Positions 6,327 through 13,761 of a stretch of DNA of 21,477 nucleotides are shown here, one piece after another (the first letter of the stretch is position 1; each line of letters begins with the position of its first letter). Under the pieces are notes generated by a model. That model saw only the letters and a list, made by a program, of their open reading frames with translations, did not search any database and had not been told where the DNA came from. The translations under genes were made by a program, and so were the position numbers. Source of the stretch: an uncultured Verrucomicrobiales bacterium (GTDB lineage Bacteria; Verrucomicrobiota; Verrucomicrobiia; Verrucomicrobiales; Akkermansiaceae); NCBI GenBank assembly GCA_937905985.1, contig CALCWC010000102.1:1-21477 (forward strand), given 5' to 3'.

Positions 6327-7134
6327 TGCAGAATGCATCAAGGCGTGGTGGCCGGAACACCCGTGGAGCTCGCCCGCCATGGTGGAGCAGGACCTTGTGG
6401 TGTGCCGCGCGCTCGTTGCCGTCTTTTCCGATCCCTTTCTCGCGGAGAACCTGGCATTCCGCGGCGGCACGGCGCTTCACAAGCTGTATCTTTCGCCCCA
6501 GCCGCGGTATTCCGAGGATATCGACCTAGTGCAAATCAATCCCGGTCCTATCCGCGCCATCATGGATCACCTGCGCGATGCGCTGGCCTTCCTGGGTGAA
6601 CCCAAGACCAAAAGCACACCCATGAGCAACAAGCTGCTTTTCCGTTTCGAGTCGGAGATGCCCCCGGTGGAGCCGCTGAAGCTCAAGGTGGAAATCAACT
6701 GCCGCGAGCATTTCCACGTGCTGCCGTGGTGCCGCTTGCCGTTCGCCATGGACAATCCCTGGTTCAGCGGCGCCTGCCGAGTCACCACGTACGAGCTGGA
6801 CGAGCTGCTCGGCACCAAGTTGAGAGCGCTCTACCAACGCAAGAAGGGGCGTGACCTTTTCGACCTGCACTACGCCCTCGGTCAGGCGGAAACAAGCGCG
6901 GAGCGCATACTGCAATGTTTTTGCCGCTACATGGATGCTTCCGCTGGGAACATCCCCACTCACAGGGAATTCACCCTCAACATGCAGGAAAAGATGGCCG
7001 ACCCCGATTTCACCGCCGACACGGGTCCGATTCTCCTGCCTTCCATTTCGTTCAGCCCTGCAGAGGCGTACGGCATCCTGGACGAGCGGCTCCTGTGCCA
7101 CATCGACCGCAGCAGGAAACAATATTCCCGTTGA
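6319..7134 (+). CDS. abiEii: AbiEii/AbiGii-type nucleotidyltransferase toxin
   Basis: A 271-aa protein with the DUF1814 nucleotidyltransferase motifs: FRGGTALHKLY followed by RYSEDIDL (the GG-T and D-x-D catalytic core), LKVEINCRE (third acidic position), and LDELLGTKLRALYQRKKGRD leading into DLFDLHYAL. AbiEii toxins transfer nucleotides to RNA targets (GTP-dependent binding in the Streptococcus protein; CTP transfer to tRNA acceptor stems in the related mycobacterial MenT toxins) and arrest growth when the antitoxin fails. All core motifs look intact, so this is a potentially active toxin. The gene overlaps abiEi by 8 bp and is translationally coupled to it. A small-RNA promoter begins inside its last codons (TTGACA at 7131-7136 overlaps the TGA stop). 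Confidence 0.9.
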   Translation: MINAECIKAWWPEHPWSSPAMVEQDLVVCRALVAVFSDPFLAENLAFRGGTALHKLYLSPQPRYSEDIDLVQINPGPIRAIMDHLRDALAFLGEPKTKSTPMSNKLLFRFESEMPPVEPLKLKVEINCREHFHVLPWCRLPFAMDNPWFSGACRVTTYELDELLGTKLRALYQRKKGRDLFDLHYALGQAETSAERILQCFCRYMDASAGNIPTHREFTLNMQEKMADPDFTADTGPILLPSISFSPAEAYGILDERLLCHIDRSRKQYSR

Positions 7135-7159
7135 CACGGGGTGCAGGGCGTGATACAAG
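7131..7159 (+). promoter_or_regulatory. Promoter of the candidate small RNA
   Basis: Perfect TTGACA (7131-7136), 17-bp spacer, TACAAG (7154-7159, 4 of 6 consensus). It overlaps the abiEii stop codon. Predicted transcription start is near 7166. Confidence 0.5.
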
Positions 7160-7165
7160 GGCTGC

Positions 7166-7284
7166 GGACCTCCTCCACGGCCGGAGACACCTCCCACGGC
7201 CATGGAAGAGGGTGCGGCACCCGGTGTCGGATGCTTAGCTCGTATAACGAAGGAGTGCCCCGCAGGGGGCGCTCCTTCAATTTT
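7166..7284 (+). ncRNA. Candidate structured small RNA, family unknown
   Basis: About 120 nt between a sigma70-like promoter (7131-7159) and an intrinsic terminator (7250-7284), with no credible reading frame. Arms 7169-7182 and 7198-7211 pair in a 14-position stem with only two C/A mismatches. The 15-nt interior contains a small GGAG/CTCC hairpin. A second hairpin GGGTG-CGG-CACCC (7210-7222) can form next, competing for two bases of the first stem. The RNA holds CCTCCTCC (7169-7176) and ACCTCCC in or near the first stem-loop. I compared it by eye with SRP RNA, 5S rRNA, 6S RNA and common riboswitches and saw no convincing match. It could also be a long leader or a remnant, but the promoter-structure-terminator order favours an independent sRNA. 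Confidence 0.5.
7250..7284 (+). terminator. Intrinsic terminator of the small RNA
   Basis: AAGGAGTGCCCC (7250-7261), loop GCAG, GGGGCGCTCCTT (7266-7277): a 12-bp stem with one G-U pair, followed by CAATTTTG. This is the strongest terminator between abiEii and the phosphatase gene. Confidence 0.8.
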
Positions 7285-7333
7285 GTACATCGGAAACAGC
7301 CCCCCCCGCCTGTTTCCAGCATCACGTTTTCCC

Positions 7334-7362
7334 TTTCCGCGGGAGGTTGGGTGTGGTATAAT
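7334..7362 (+). promoter_or_regulatory. Extended -10 promoter of the alkaline phosphatase
   Basis: TGG-TATAAT (7354-7362) is a perfect extended -10, with a poor -35 (TTTCCG, 7334-7339) at 17 bp. Only 6 nt separate the -10 from the ATG at 7369, so the mRNA should start at or next to the A of the start codon. Confidence 0.7.
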
Positions 7363-7368
7363 GGGAGC

Positions 7369-8466
7369 ATGACAATGAAGCATGCATTGCAGGGAATTTG
7401 CGGGGTAACAGGGCTGGCGGCCATGATGTTCGGCGGGGCGGCGCAGGCGCTATCCGGCCCTGCCCCGGTGGACGAAAACTTGCGCGATATGAGGGTGGCG
7501 GACATGCCGCAGTATGATGTACCCAAAATCGACATCAAAGACAATGGCCAGCATGCCAAGAACATCATTCTGATGATAGGCGACGGCATGGGCTCGGAAC
7601 ACCTGTGGGCCGCCTGGATGCTCAACTGCGGCAAAAGCTTCATCCTGAGCATGCCCGTGACGGGCTTCTCCAACACCACATCGGCATCAGACGCGGTGAC
7701 GGATTCCGCCGCGGCCGGCACGGCGCTGGCCTGCGGACACAAGACCAACAACCACTTCCTGGGAGTAACCCCGGACAAGAAACCCATCGAGAACCTGGCG
7801 GAATACTACCGCGCCCAGGGCAAGGCCACGGGGCTGGTGGTGACCAAGGATATCACGGATGCCACGCCCGCCGCCTTCTACGCGCATGTGGACGACCGCA
7901 ACAAGAAGAAGGTGATTGCCCAGGCGCTGGTGGACGCCAAGTTCAACGTCATCTACGGCGGCGGCGGCAAGACCCTTTCCGCGGAGCAGAAGCAGGCCAT
8001 TGAGGATGCCGGGACGGTGGCGGAGTTTACGCACGACGGCAATCCCCCCGCGGTGGCGGAGCGCGGTGAAGACTACCTGTGCAACTACGTATCCAAGGCT
8101 CTGCAGGAGCTGGAGAAGAACCCGAACGGCTTCTTCCTGATGGTGGAGGGCTCCCAGATTGACCACCACGCGCACAACGGCAAGGCTGCGGAAACGCTGC
8201 GCGAGACCATGGATTTCGACCGCGCGGCAGGCGTGGTGCTGCAGTGGATGCAGCACCACCCGGACACCCTGCTGGTGGTGACGGCAGACCACCAGACCGG
8301 CGGGCTGAGCATCAAGAGGGGCAACAAGGACCACGGCAGCGTGCATGTCATCTTCGGCACACACTCCCACACCGGCTTCTCCGTGCCCGTGTATGCCGCC
8401 GGCAGCGGCTCAAGCAAGTTCACCGGCGTGCTGGACAACACGGAAGTCTCCAAGCGCATGCGCTAA
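7369..8466 (+). CDS. Alkaline phosphatase (PhoA family), exported
   Basis: A 365-aa protein with a signal peptide (MTMKHALQGICGVTGLAAMM, cleavage near GGAAQA). It hydrolyses phosphomonoesters in the periplasm with two zinc ions and one magnesium ion. The catalytic set is complete: D72 in IGDGMG, nucleophile S113 in VTDSAAAGTAL, T166 and H173 in TPAAFYAHVDDR, E260, D265 and H269 in FFLMVEGSQIDHHAHNG, D307 and H308 in VTADHQTGG, and H334 in HTGFSVPVYAAG. At 365 aa it is shorter than E. coli PhoA (about 470), so the crown and insert regions are reduced. I start at ATG 7369, just after a consensus extended -10, which predicts a leaderless message; ATG 7375 is a close alternative. It is transcribed alone and ends in a shared terminator with the convergent thioredoxin-like gene. 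No Pho box was recognised. Confidence 0.92.
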   Translation: MTMKHALQGICGVTGLAAMMFGGAAQALSGPAPVDENLRDMRVADMPQYDVPKIDIKDNGQHAKNIILMIGDGMGSEHLWAAWMLNCGKSFILSMPVTGFSNTTSASDAVTDSAAAGTALACGHKTNNHFLGVTPDKKPIENLAEYYRAQGKATGLVVTKDITDATPAAFYAHVDDRNKKKVIAQALVDAKFNVIYGGGGKTLSAEQKQAIEDAGTVAEFTHDGNPPAVAERGEDYLCNYVSKALQELEKNPNGFFLMVEGSQIDHHAHNGKAAETLRETMDFDRAAGVVLQWMQHHPDTLLVVTADHQTGGLSIKRGNKDHGSVHVIFGTHSHTGFSVPVYAAGSGSSKFTGVLDNTEVSKRMR

Positions 8467-8490
8467 GCCATAGCGCGCATGAGCAAAACA

Positions 8491-8530
8491 TTTAGGCCCG
8501 CACGGCAATCACCGTGCGGGCCTTAAAATT
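8491..8530. terminator. Bidirectional terminator between convergent genes
   Basis: GGCCCGCACGG (8495-8505), loop CAATCA, CCGTGCGGGCC (8512-8522): a perfect 11-bp stem flanked by TTTA and TTAAAATT. It serves the phosphatase (plus strand) and the thioredoxin-like gene (minus strand). Confidence 0.8.
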
Positions 8531-8550
8531 GCCTAATCCTCGGTTCTCCC

Positions 8551-9165
8551 TTAGAACTTCCCGGCCCTGGCCTTCTTCATCTTGTACTTGCGGACCACCT
8601 TCTTCCACTTGTTGAACATGGTAAGGGTCTCACCGGGGCCGGTGGCCTGATCAATCTTCTTGCCGTTGGAGTCCATGACCACCAGTGCCGGCAGGGTGGA
8701 ATTGGCGGGGCGCTTGTAGGGGAAAGGCAGGTCCTGCGACACCTTGGTGTAGGAGATGATGGAGAAAAGCACCTTCTCCTTCACAGTCCACTCCTTCATG
8801 TCGGAGGTGTCCTGGTCCTCGCTGATCATCACCACCTCCACGGACTTGTCGCGCAACATCTTCTTGTAGGTCTTGTTGATGGACAAGATGTCGCCCTCCT
8901 CGCTATCCTTGCGGGCGTGGAAGACGAAGTAAATCTCGGCGTTGCGGGGGCGCACGTCGGTGAGATAGCCGCATTTCTTGAGAGCCTCAGCCACCTTGGA
9001 GGGTTTGATGGACTCTGCATCTGCATCCTTCGAATCTGAATCTTCCGAATCGGAGTCTTCCGCCGCCAGATTGCCCTGATGGTAATGAACCTTGGCAAAA
9101 GCTGTGGTCACGGCGGGGCCGGCGAGCATGCCAAGCCCCAAAAGGGTGATAGCGAGCGCTTTCAT
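8551..9165 (-). CDS. Exported thioredoxin-fold protein lacking CxxC, with acidic repeat
   Basis: A 204-aa protein. Residues 1-24 form a signal peptide (MKALAITLLGLGMLAGPAVT, cleavage near TAFA). Residues 36-51 are a low-complexity acidic run (EDSDSEDSDSKDADAE). Residues about 75-190 look like a thioredoxin fold: strand AEIYFVFHA, helix INKTYKKMLRD, strand VEVVMISED, and the cis-proline strand STLPALVVMDSNGKKI around P159. The usual CxxC is absent; the only cysteine in the mature protein is C65, outside the normal position, so redox activity of the standard kind is unlikely. The C-terminus is strongly basic (KKVVRKYKMKKARAGK). It starts 23 bp after pgi and is probably co-transcribed with it. 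The ATG at 9165 gives a proper signal peptide; earlier in-frame starts do not. Function unknown. Confidence 0.75.
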   Translation of the reverse strand: MKALAITLLGLGMLAGPAVTTAFAKVHYHQGNLAAEDSDSEDSDSKDADAESIKPSKVAEALKKCGYLTDVRPRNAEIYFVFHARKDSEEGDILSINKTYKKMLRDKSVEVVMISEDQDTSDMKEWTVKEKVLFSIISYTKVSQDLPFPYKRPANSTLPALVVMDSNGKKIDQATGPGETLTMFNKWKKVVRKYKMKKARAGKF

Positions 9166-9188
9166 GATGGTGATGGATGGGTTATGTG

Positions 9189-10721
9189 TTATTGGGAGAA
9201 GGAGTCCCTGCACGGGCAGTCCGCCAGGGTCCACTTGGCCTTGCCGGATTCCGCGATATGGACGAGAGCGTGGTAGGTGTCCTCCTCCTCCGCGCCCACC
9301 TTGGCGGCGATTTCCGCGGCGGTGGCAGGCGTGGCGGAAAGGGCGGCCTCGGCAGCCGTGAGGAGCTTGAGGAAGACGTTGGCGGCCAGCTTGCCGGCCT
9401 GCACACCGGGCTGGTGGTAGGCGTTGATGTGGATGAGGCTGGCGTAGAAGCTCACGGTGCGCTCAAAGAGGGCGATGAGCATGCCGAGGGTGTAGGCGTT
9501 CACCGTGGGAATGGAAATGGTGATGCTCTGGCGACCGCTTTCCGCCAGGGCCTTGCGCGTGCCGCGCAGGAAGCCCTGCAGGTAGTCCCCGGCGGTGTAG
9601 TCGCCCTCCACCTTGACGGTGTCTGCTGCGGACTGGCGCACCTCGATGAAGGTGGCGAAGAAGTTGTTGATACCATCTCGCAGCTGCTGCACGTAGGCGT
9701 GCTGGTCCGTGGAGCCCTTGTTGCCGTAGACGGAGATGCCCTGGTGGACGGTGTTGCCGTCCAGGTCCAGCTCCTTGCCGAGGGATTCCATGATGAGCTG
9801 CTGGAGGTACTTGGAGAAGAGCACCAGGCTGTCCTTGTACGGCAGCACCACCATATCCTTGGTGCCGCGGCCGTTGCCGGCGGCGTACCAGGCCAGGGCC
9901 AGGCGCATGGCCATGTTCTGCGCGGTGTCCGCCTGGCGGGTGCAGGCATCCATATCCGCCGCGCCCTTCAGCAGGCTGTCGATATCCACGCCCTGGAGCG
10001 CGGCGGGGACAAGCCCCACCACGGAGGTTTCAGACGTGCGGCCACCCACCCAGTCCTCCATGGGGAAGCGGGTGAGCCAGCCCTCCGCCGTGGCGGTTTG
10101 GTCAAGCTTGGAGCCCACGCCGGTGACAGCCACGGCCTGCTTGGCGAAGTTCACGCCGTGCTCCTGGAAATAGTGCTGGGCGCACACCATGCCGTTGCGG
10201 GTTTCCGGCGTGCCACCGGATTTGGAGATGACCACCGCGAGCGTTTCCGTGAGAGGCAGGGAATCCAGCACGCGCAGCATGCCGTCGGGATCCGTGTTGT
10301 CCAGGAAGCGCATGGCCAGCCCCTTTCCGGGGAGGGCGTCGGCCACCAGCTCCGGGCCGAGCGCGGAGCCACCGATGCCGATAACCAAACAGGTGGTGAA
10401 CGGCTTGCCGTTGGGGGCGCTCACCTTGCCGGAATGCACATCTGCGGCAAAGGTCTTCAGGGCCGCGAGCGGTCCGTCGATAGCGGCGCGCAGCTCCGGC
10501 GTGGGGGCAATGGCGCTGTTGCGCAGCCAGTAGTGGCCCACCATGCGGTTCTCGTCCGGGTTGGCGATGGTTCCGGCCTCCAGCGCGGCAATGTCCTTGT
10601 ATGCACGCTCTATCAGCGGTTTTGTCTCCGCCAGGAATTCATCCGTGAGCGGAAGTTTGGAAAGATCAAGAGAAATCCCCATCTGCGGGTACCGCAGCAG
10701 CTGACGTGCATAGTTTTTCAT
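9189..10721 (-). CDS. pgi: Glucose-6-phosphate isomerase
   Basis: A 510-aa cytoplasmic enzyme interconverting glucose 6-phosphate and fructose 6-phosphate. Sugar-phosphate-binding SIS motifs are seen in LVIGIGGSALGPEL (113-126) and VISKSGGTPET (164-174). Catalytic residues are visible: E312 in MESLGKELDLDG, H341 in NKGSTDQHAYVQQLRDG, and K444 in HQPGVQAGK. Beyond about residue 455 a C-terminal extension (ATAAEIAAKVGAEEEDTYHA onward) looks like a small helical or winged-helix appendage, as in some bacterial isomerases of this length. I chose the ATG at 10721 over one at 10754 because the promoter lies between them: the -10 box ends 8 nt before 10721. The thioredoxin-like gene follows after 23 bp. 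Identification is firm. Confidence 0.96.
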   Translation of the reverse strand: MKNYARQLLRYPQMGISLDLSKLPLTDEFLAETKPLIERAYKDIAALEAGTIANPDENRMVGHYWLRNSAIAPTPELRAAIDGPLAALKTFAADVHSGKVSAPNGKPFTTCLVIGIGGSALGPELVADALPGKGLAMRFLDNTDPDGMLRVLDSLPLTETLAVVISKSGGTPETRNGMVCAQHYFQEHGVNFAKQAVAVTGVGSKLDQTATAEGWLTRFPMEDWVGGRTSETSVVGLVPAALQGVDIDSLLKGAADMDACTRQADTAQNMAMRLALAWYAAGNGRGTKDMVVLPYKDSLVLFSKYLQQLIMESLGKELDLDGNTVHQGISVYGNKGSTDQHAYVQQLRDGINNFFATFIEVRQSAADTVKVEGDYTAGDYLQGFLRGTRKALAESGRQSITISIPTVNAYTLGMLIALFERTVSFYASLIHINAYHQPGVQAGKLAANVFLKLLTAAEAALSATPATAAEIAAKVGAEEEDTYHALVHIAESGKAKWTLADCPCRDSFSQ

Positions 10722-10729
10722 AGACGGGC

Positions 10730-10758
10730 AGTGTAGCACACCGCCGCCGTTCATGCAA
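10730..10758 (-). promoter_or_regulatory. Promoter of pgi
   Basis: TTGCAT (complement of 10753-10758), 17-bp spacer ending TGTGC, TACACT (complement of 10730-10735). Only 8 nt separate the -10 from the pgi ATG, so the transcript has essentially no leader. Confidence 0.75.
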
Positions 10759-10777
10759 GCTCAAAAACAGGCAAGGC

Positions 10778-11578
10778 TTATGCATGCCGTTTGGCGGGGC
10801 GGAAATCGACGATGCGGGCGTCCTGCATGTCCAGGATATAGGGGCGGGCGTGCTTGAACCATGCACCCGTGTTGACGATGGAGCGGTTGGGGAAGCGGCG
10901 GAAGCACTTGCGGTGGAAATGGCCGAAGACGAGGGTCTCCGCATCCGGGAAAAACTGATCGGCGAAGCGGTTGGCGGCGGCGGGGGAGCGCAGCCAGTTC
11001 ATGACGATGTTCCACGGGCGCTCCGGAGGCCAAAAGCAGTGCATGAAGCCGCTGAGCAGCGGAATGTGAGGCCCCTTGCGCTTCATGATGGGCGAAAGGG
11101 CGTCACACAGCTCGCGTGCATACCTCAAGCGCGCCTCCAGGGAAGAATCCGCCTCCGGGTGCGCGGCGATAAATTCCCTGAAAAACGGCTTGTTGTCCAG
11201 GTATTCCCAACTCCACGGGGCAATCTCCTTGAAGACGGCGTGTCCATGCATAGCCACCACGCGGCCGCCCCAAAAACGCGCCAGCTGGGCGGGAGTGGCG
11301 GGGTCGTGGTTGCCCGCAATCTCCACCATCCGAACGCCCGCCGCCGCGCATTGCTCCATGAAATTCCGCCGCAGTTCCAATCCCATCTCCCGCCAGGGGC
11401 AGGGGCGAGTCTCCGCCAGGTCGCCCACCACCACCAGGGTGTCCGCATCCTCGAACAAATCAGCCAGACGGTAGCGGGTGAGCGCCTCGCAGCGCTCATG
11501 CGCGAGGTGCAAATCCGACACGAAACGCACGCGCTCGCCGGGGCGGGTATCGACATCGATGATGAGGGGATCCGGCAT
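10778..11578 (-). CDS. Calcineurin-like metallophosphoesterase
   Basis: A 266-aa predicted cytoplasmic protein with the complete metallophosphatase signature: D22 and H24 in SDLHLAH, D53 in VVGDLAE, N90 and H91 in AGNHDP, H111/H113 in MHGHAVF, and the C-terminal GHFH in VFGHFHRKCFRRFPN. The architecture resembles UDP-2,3-diacylglucosamine hydrolases (LpxH-like) and other small DNA/nucleotide phosphoesterases, but nothing I can see fixes the substrate. It starts 10 bp after the rRNA methyltransferase stop and is the last gene of the five-gene operon. The start at ATG 11578 was chosen because it removes an unlikely N-terminal extension overlapping the previous gene. Confidence 0.85.
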   Translation of the reverse strand: MPDPLIIDVDTRPGERVRFVSDLHLAHERCEALTRYRLADLFEDADTLVVVGDLAETRPCPWREMGLELRRNFMEQCAAAGVRMVEIAGNHDPATPAQLARFWGGRVVAMHGHAVFKEIAPWSWEYLDNKPFFREFIAAHPEADSSLEARLRYARELCDALSPIMKRKGPHIPLLSGFMHCFWPPERPWNIVMNWLRSPAAANRFADQFFPDAETLVFGHFHRKCFRRFPNRSIVNTGAWFKHARPYILDMQDARIVDFRPAKRHA

Positions 11579-11588
11579 GGGTGGGGTG

Positions 11589-12194
11589 TTACTGGATGGA
11601 ACGCTGGCGCAGGGCCTCGTACAAACAGACACCGGTGGCCACGGAAACGTTCAGGCAGGGCACGCTGCCGTGCATGGGGATGCGCACGAGGAAATCGCAG
11701 TTTTCCTCGGTGAGGCGGCGCATGCCCTCGCCCTCCGCGCCCATCACCAGGGCCATGCCGCCCTTGAGGTCCACATCGTAGAGCGAGCGGTCGCCGTGGT
11801 CGCTGGTGCCCACAAACCAGACACCCGCCTCCTTCATGGCCTTCATGGTGCGTGCCAGGTTGGTGACCTGAACGAACGGGACCTTCTCCGCCGCGCCCAC
11901 TGACACGCGCAGCACGGTTTCCGTGATGCCTACCGACTTGTCGCGCGGGGCGACGACAGCCGCCACGCCCGCACCGTCCGCCGTGCGCAGGATGGCGCCC
12001 AGGTTGTGCGGGTCCTGAATGCAGTCCAGCACCAGGTAGAGCCCCTGCGGTTGGGAGGCCAGAATGTCGGTGAGGTCATTTTCGTTGAGGGCCTGGACCA
12101 CATTGCCAGCGGCCTTGTGCTCGCGGCGGGATTCAAAATCGGCGGTGTGCTTGTTGGCGCGCGCCTCTCTGGTGTGACCGTTGAATTTGCTCAT
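11589..12194 (-). CDS. SpoU-family rRNA 2'-O-methyltransferase (RlmB-like), short N-terminus
   Basis: A 201-aa S-adenosylmethionine-dependent trefoil-knot methyltransferase. Motif 1 is LVLDCIQDPHNLGAILRTAD (55-74), motif 2 is LVMGAEGEGMRRLTEE (149-164), and motif 3 is RIPMHGSVPCLNVSVATGVC (171-190) followed by LYEALRQR. The LYEALRQR ending is typical of RlmB, which methylates G2251 in the 23S rRNA P loop. It is about 40 residues shorter than E. coli RlmB: the N-terminal L30e-like substrate-binding domain is mostly missing, leaving a basic 50-residue segment (TREARANKHTADFESRREHK). C180 replaces the serine usual in SLNVSVA. The ATG overlaps the tcdA stop as ATGA, which fixes the start. No upstream frame supplies the missing domain. 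The exact target is uncertain. Confidence 0.85.
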   Translation of the reverse strand: MSKFNGHTREARANKHTADFESRREHKAAGNVVQALNENDLTDILASQPQGLYLVLDCIQDPHNLGAILRTADGAGVAAVVAPRDKSVGITETVLRVSVGAAEKVPFVQVTNLARTMKAMKEAGVWFVGTSDHGDRSLYDVDLKGGMALVMGAEGEGMRRLTEENCDFLVRIPMHGSVPCLNVSVATGVCLYEALRQRSIQ

Positions 12195-12970
12195 GGGTGG
12201 GATTGAGTGATGATTTGGAGAGCGGTGCCTGCGGCCATGAAGCCGAAGGTGCCGGTGACGTGCGTGGCGGAGCCGTACCCCGCGGCGCAGCCGAGCTTGG
12301 CAGGCGTGCCGGGCTCGCGCTCGGTGGACACGGAGCCATCGCAGCGCGGGAAGCGCGGCTTCTCCGGCGAGTACACGCAGGGGATGCCAATCTCCGGGCA
12401 CTTGTCCTCCAGCGGGAAGCCGTACAGCTTGCGCAATTCCTTGCGGAGCTGCACCAGCATGTTGTCGTGGTGCGTGCGCGCCAAATCCGCCACGGTGATG
12501 CATGCGGCATCCACGCGACCGCCGGCACCGCCGCAGGTCACCACGGGCACACCGCGCTCGCGGCATGCGGCTATCAAGTGCGCCTTGGGGTGCATATCGT
12601 CAATGGCGTCCACCACCACATCCGGCTGCATGTCGAACAGGCGCTCCGGATGCTTGGGGGAATAGAAATGCAGCAGGGGCACAACCTCTGCAGCGGGATT
12701 GATGGAACGCACGCGCTCCGCCATCACCTCCGCCTTGGAGCGACCGTAGGCACCCTCCGTGGCCTCTATCTGGCGGTTGGTGTTGGTGATGCAGATGTCA
12801 TCCAAATCCATGAGGACGAGCGAGCCGACGCCGCTGCGGGCGAGAGCCTCCGCGGCCCAGGAGCCCACGCCGCCGATGCCGACCACGGCGACGCGCGCGG
12901 CGGAAATTCTCTCTGCGGCAGGCATGCCGTACAGGCGGCCGATGCCGCCGAAGCGTTCCTCATCCATCAT
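12191..12970 (-). CDS. tcdA: tRNA threonylcarbamoyladenosine dehydratase
   Basis: A 259-aa E1/ThiF-like enzyme that uses ATP to cyclise t6A37 to ct6A in tRNAs reading ANN codons. Visible features: the nucleotide-binding VAVVGIGGVGSWAAEALARS (27-46), DLDDICITNTNRQI (55-68) with the conserved N-x-N-R-Q, DVVVDAIDD (117-125), CGGAGGRVD (146-154) and the C-terminal GTFGFMAAGTAL. The length is normal for TcdA/CsdL (about 260-270). It overlaps ymdB upstream and the methyltransferase downstream, each by 4 bp as ATGA, so all three are translationally coupled. It shares an operon with another RNA-modifying enzyme. Confidence 0.92.
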   Translation of the reverse strand: MMDEERFGGIGRLYGMPAAERISAARVAVVGIGGVGSWAAEALARSGVGSLVLMDLDDICITNTNRQIEATEGAYGRSKAEVMAERVRSINPAAEVVPLLHFYSPKHPERLFDMQPDVVVDAIDDMHPKAHLIAACRERGVPVVTCGGAGGRVDAACITVADLARTHHDNMLVQLRKELRKLYGFPLEDKCPEIGIPCVYSPEKPRFPRCDGSVSTEREPGTPAKLGCAAGYGSATHVTGTFGFMAAGTALQIITQSHP

Positions 12971-13761
12971 TTCTCAAAAACCTGTACAATGCGAGTGATG
13001 GAGGTGGCGCGGCCCGCGGCATCTGTGCTCACGCACACACCGCATACCTGCGCGGGCCAACCGCCCACGGGGTATTTGCAGGGCAGCGCGCTGATGCAGC
13101 CTTGCAGCACAGCCGCCGCATCACGGCCAATGACGCCGTTGAGAGAGCCGCACATGCCGGCATCCGTGAGGTAGGCCGTTCCGTGTTCCAAAATGCGCTC
13201 GTCCCCGGTCTGCACATGCGTGTGCGTGCCGACAACCGCGCTGGCCACGCCGTCCAAGCGGTAGCCCATGGCCACTTTCTCGCTGGTGGTCTCAGCGTGC
13301 ATGTCCACCAGCAGCGCCGCGCATGCCGCGCGCAGGCGAACCGCCTCGTCATAGCCCAGCGTGAACGGATTGGTGGCTCCGGGGCGCATGAACGTGCGGC
13401 CGCTAAGGCTCAGGATGCCCAGCTTGCCCGCCGGCGTCTCCAGCACCATGCTCCCCTGCCCCGGCGTGCCCTCCTGCAGGTTGAACGGACGCACCACGCG
13501 CGCAGCGGCTTCCGAGCCGCCGTCCAGCCAAGTCACCAGGTCGGGCTGGTCCCAGGTGTGGTCGCCCAGGGTGATGGCGTCCACCCCCTTCTCCAGCGCC
13601 TCCTCCACCAACTTGGGAGTGATACCCCTGCCGCCGGCAGCGTTCTCTGCGTTGACGACGACGGCATGCGCGGCGTACTGCTCACGCAGAAGCGGGATGG
13701 CGCGATAGAGCGCGCCGCGCCCCGGCTCGCCCACCACATCTCCTAGGAAGACAATGTTCAT
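12967..13761 (-). CDS. ymdB: YmdB-family metallophosphoesterase (2',3'-cyclic nucleotide phosphodiesterase type)
   Basis: A 264-aa protein matching the usual length of the TIGR00282 family. Metal ligands seen: D8 in FLGDVVGEPGR, E39 and N40 in VNAENAAGGRG, H68 in LGDHTWDQ, H155 in DMHAETTSEK, and H180/H182 in VVGTHTHVQT. Residue 67 is Asp where the family normally has Asn (GNHTWD). In Bacillus, YmdB hydrolyses cyclic nucleotides and influences biofilm and RNA decay; the role here is inferred from the family. The ATG overlaps the uspA stop as ATGA, and the stop overlaps the tcdA start the same way. The frame extends upstream inside uspA, but those residues are shadow sequence. Confidence 0.92.
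   Translation of the reverse strand: MNIVFLGDVVGEPGRGALYRAIPLLREQYAAHAVVVNAENAAGGRGITPKLVEEALEKGVDAITLGDHTWDQPDLVTWLDGGSEAAARVVRPFNLQEGTPGQGSMVLETPAGKLGILSLSGRTFMRPGATNPFTLGYDEAVRLRAACAALLVDMHAETTSEKVAMGYRLDGVASAVVGTHTHVQTGDERILEHGTAYLTDAGMCGSLNGVIGRDAAAVLQGCISALPCKYPVGGWPAQVCGVCVSTDAAGRATSITRIVQVFEK

Noticed and set aside
7166..7284. Possible SRP RNA, 5S rRNA or 6S RNA
   Set aside because: The conserved SRP loop (GGAA tetraloop with AGCAG) and 5S landmarks (CCGAAC) are missing on both strands, and it is short for 6S RNA, so it is reported as unknown.
9177..10736. A 519-codon plus-strand frame opposite pgi
   Set aside because: pgi on the minus strand has every catalytic residue; the antisense frame has no recognisable feature.
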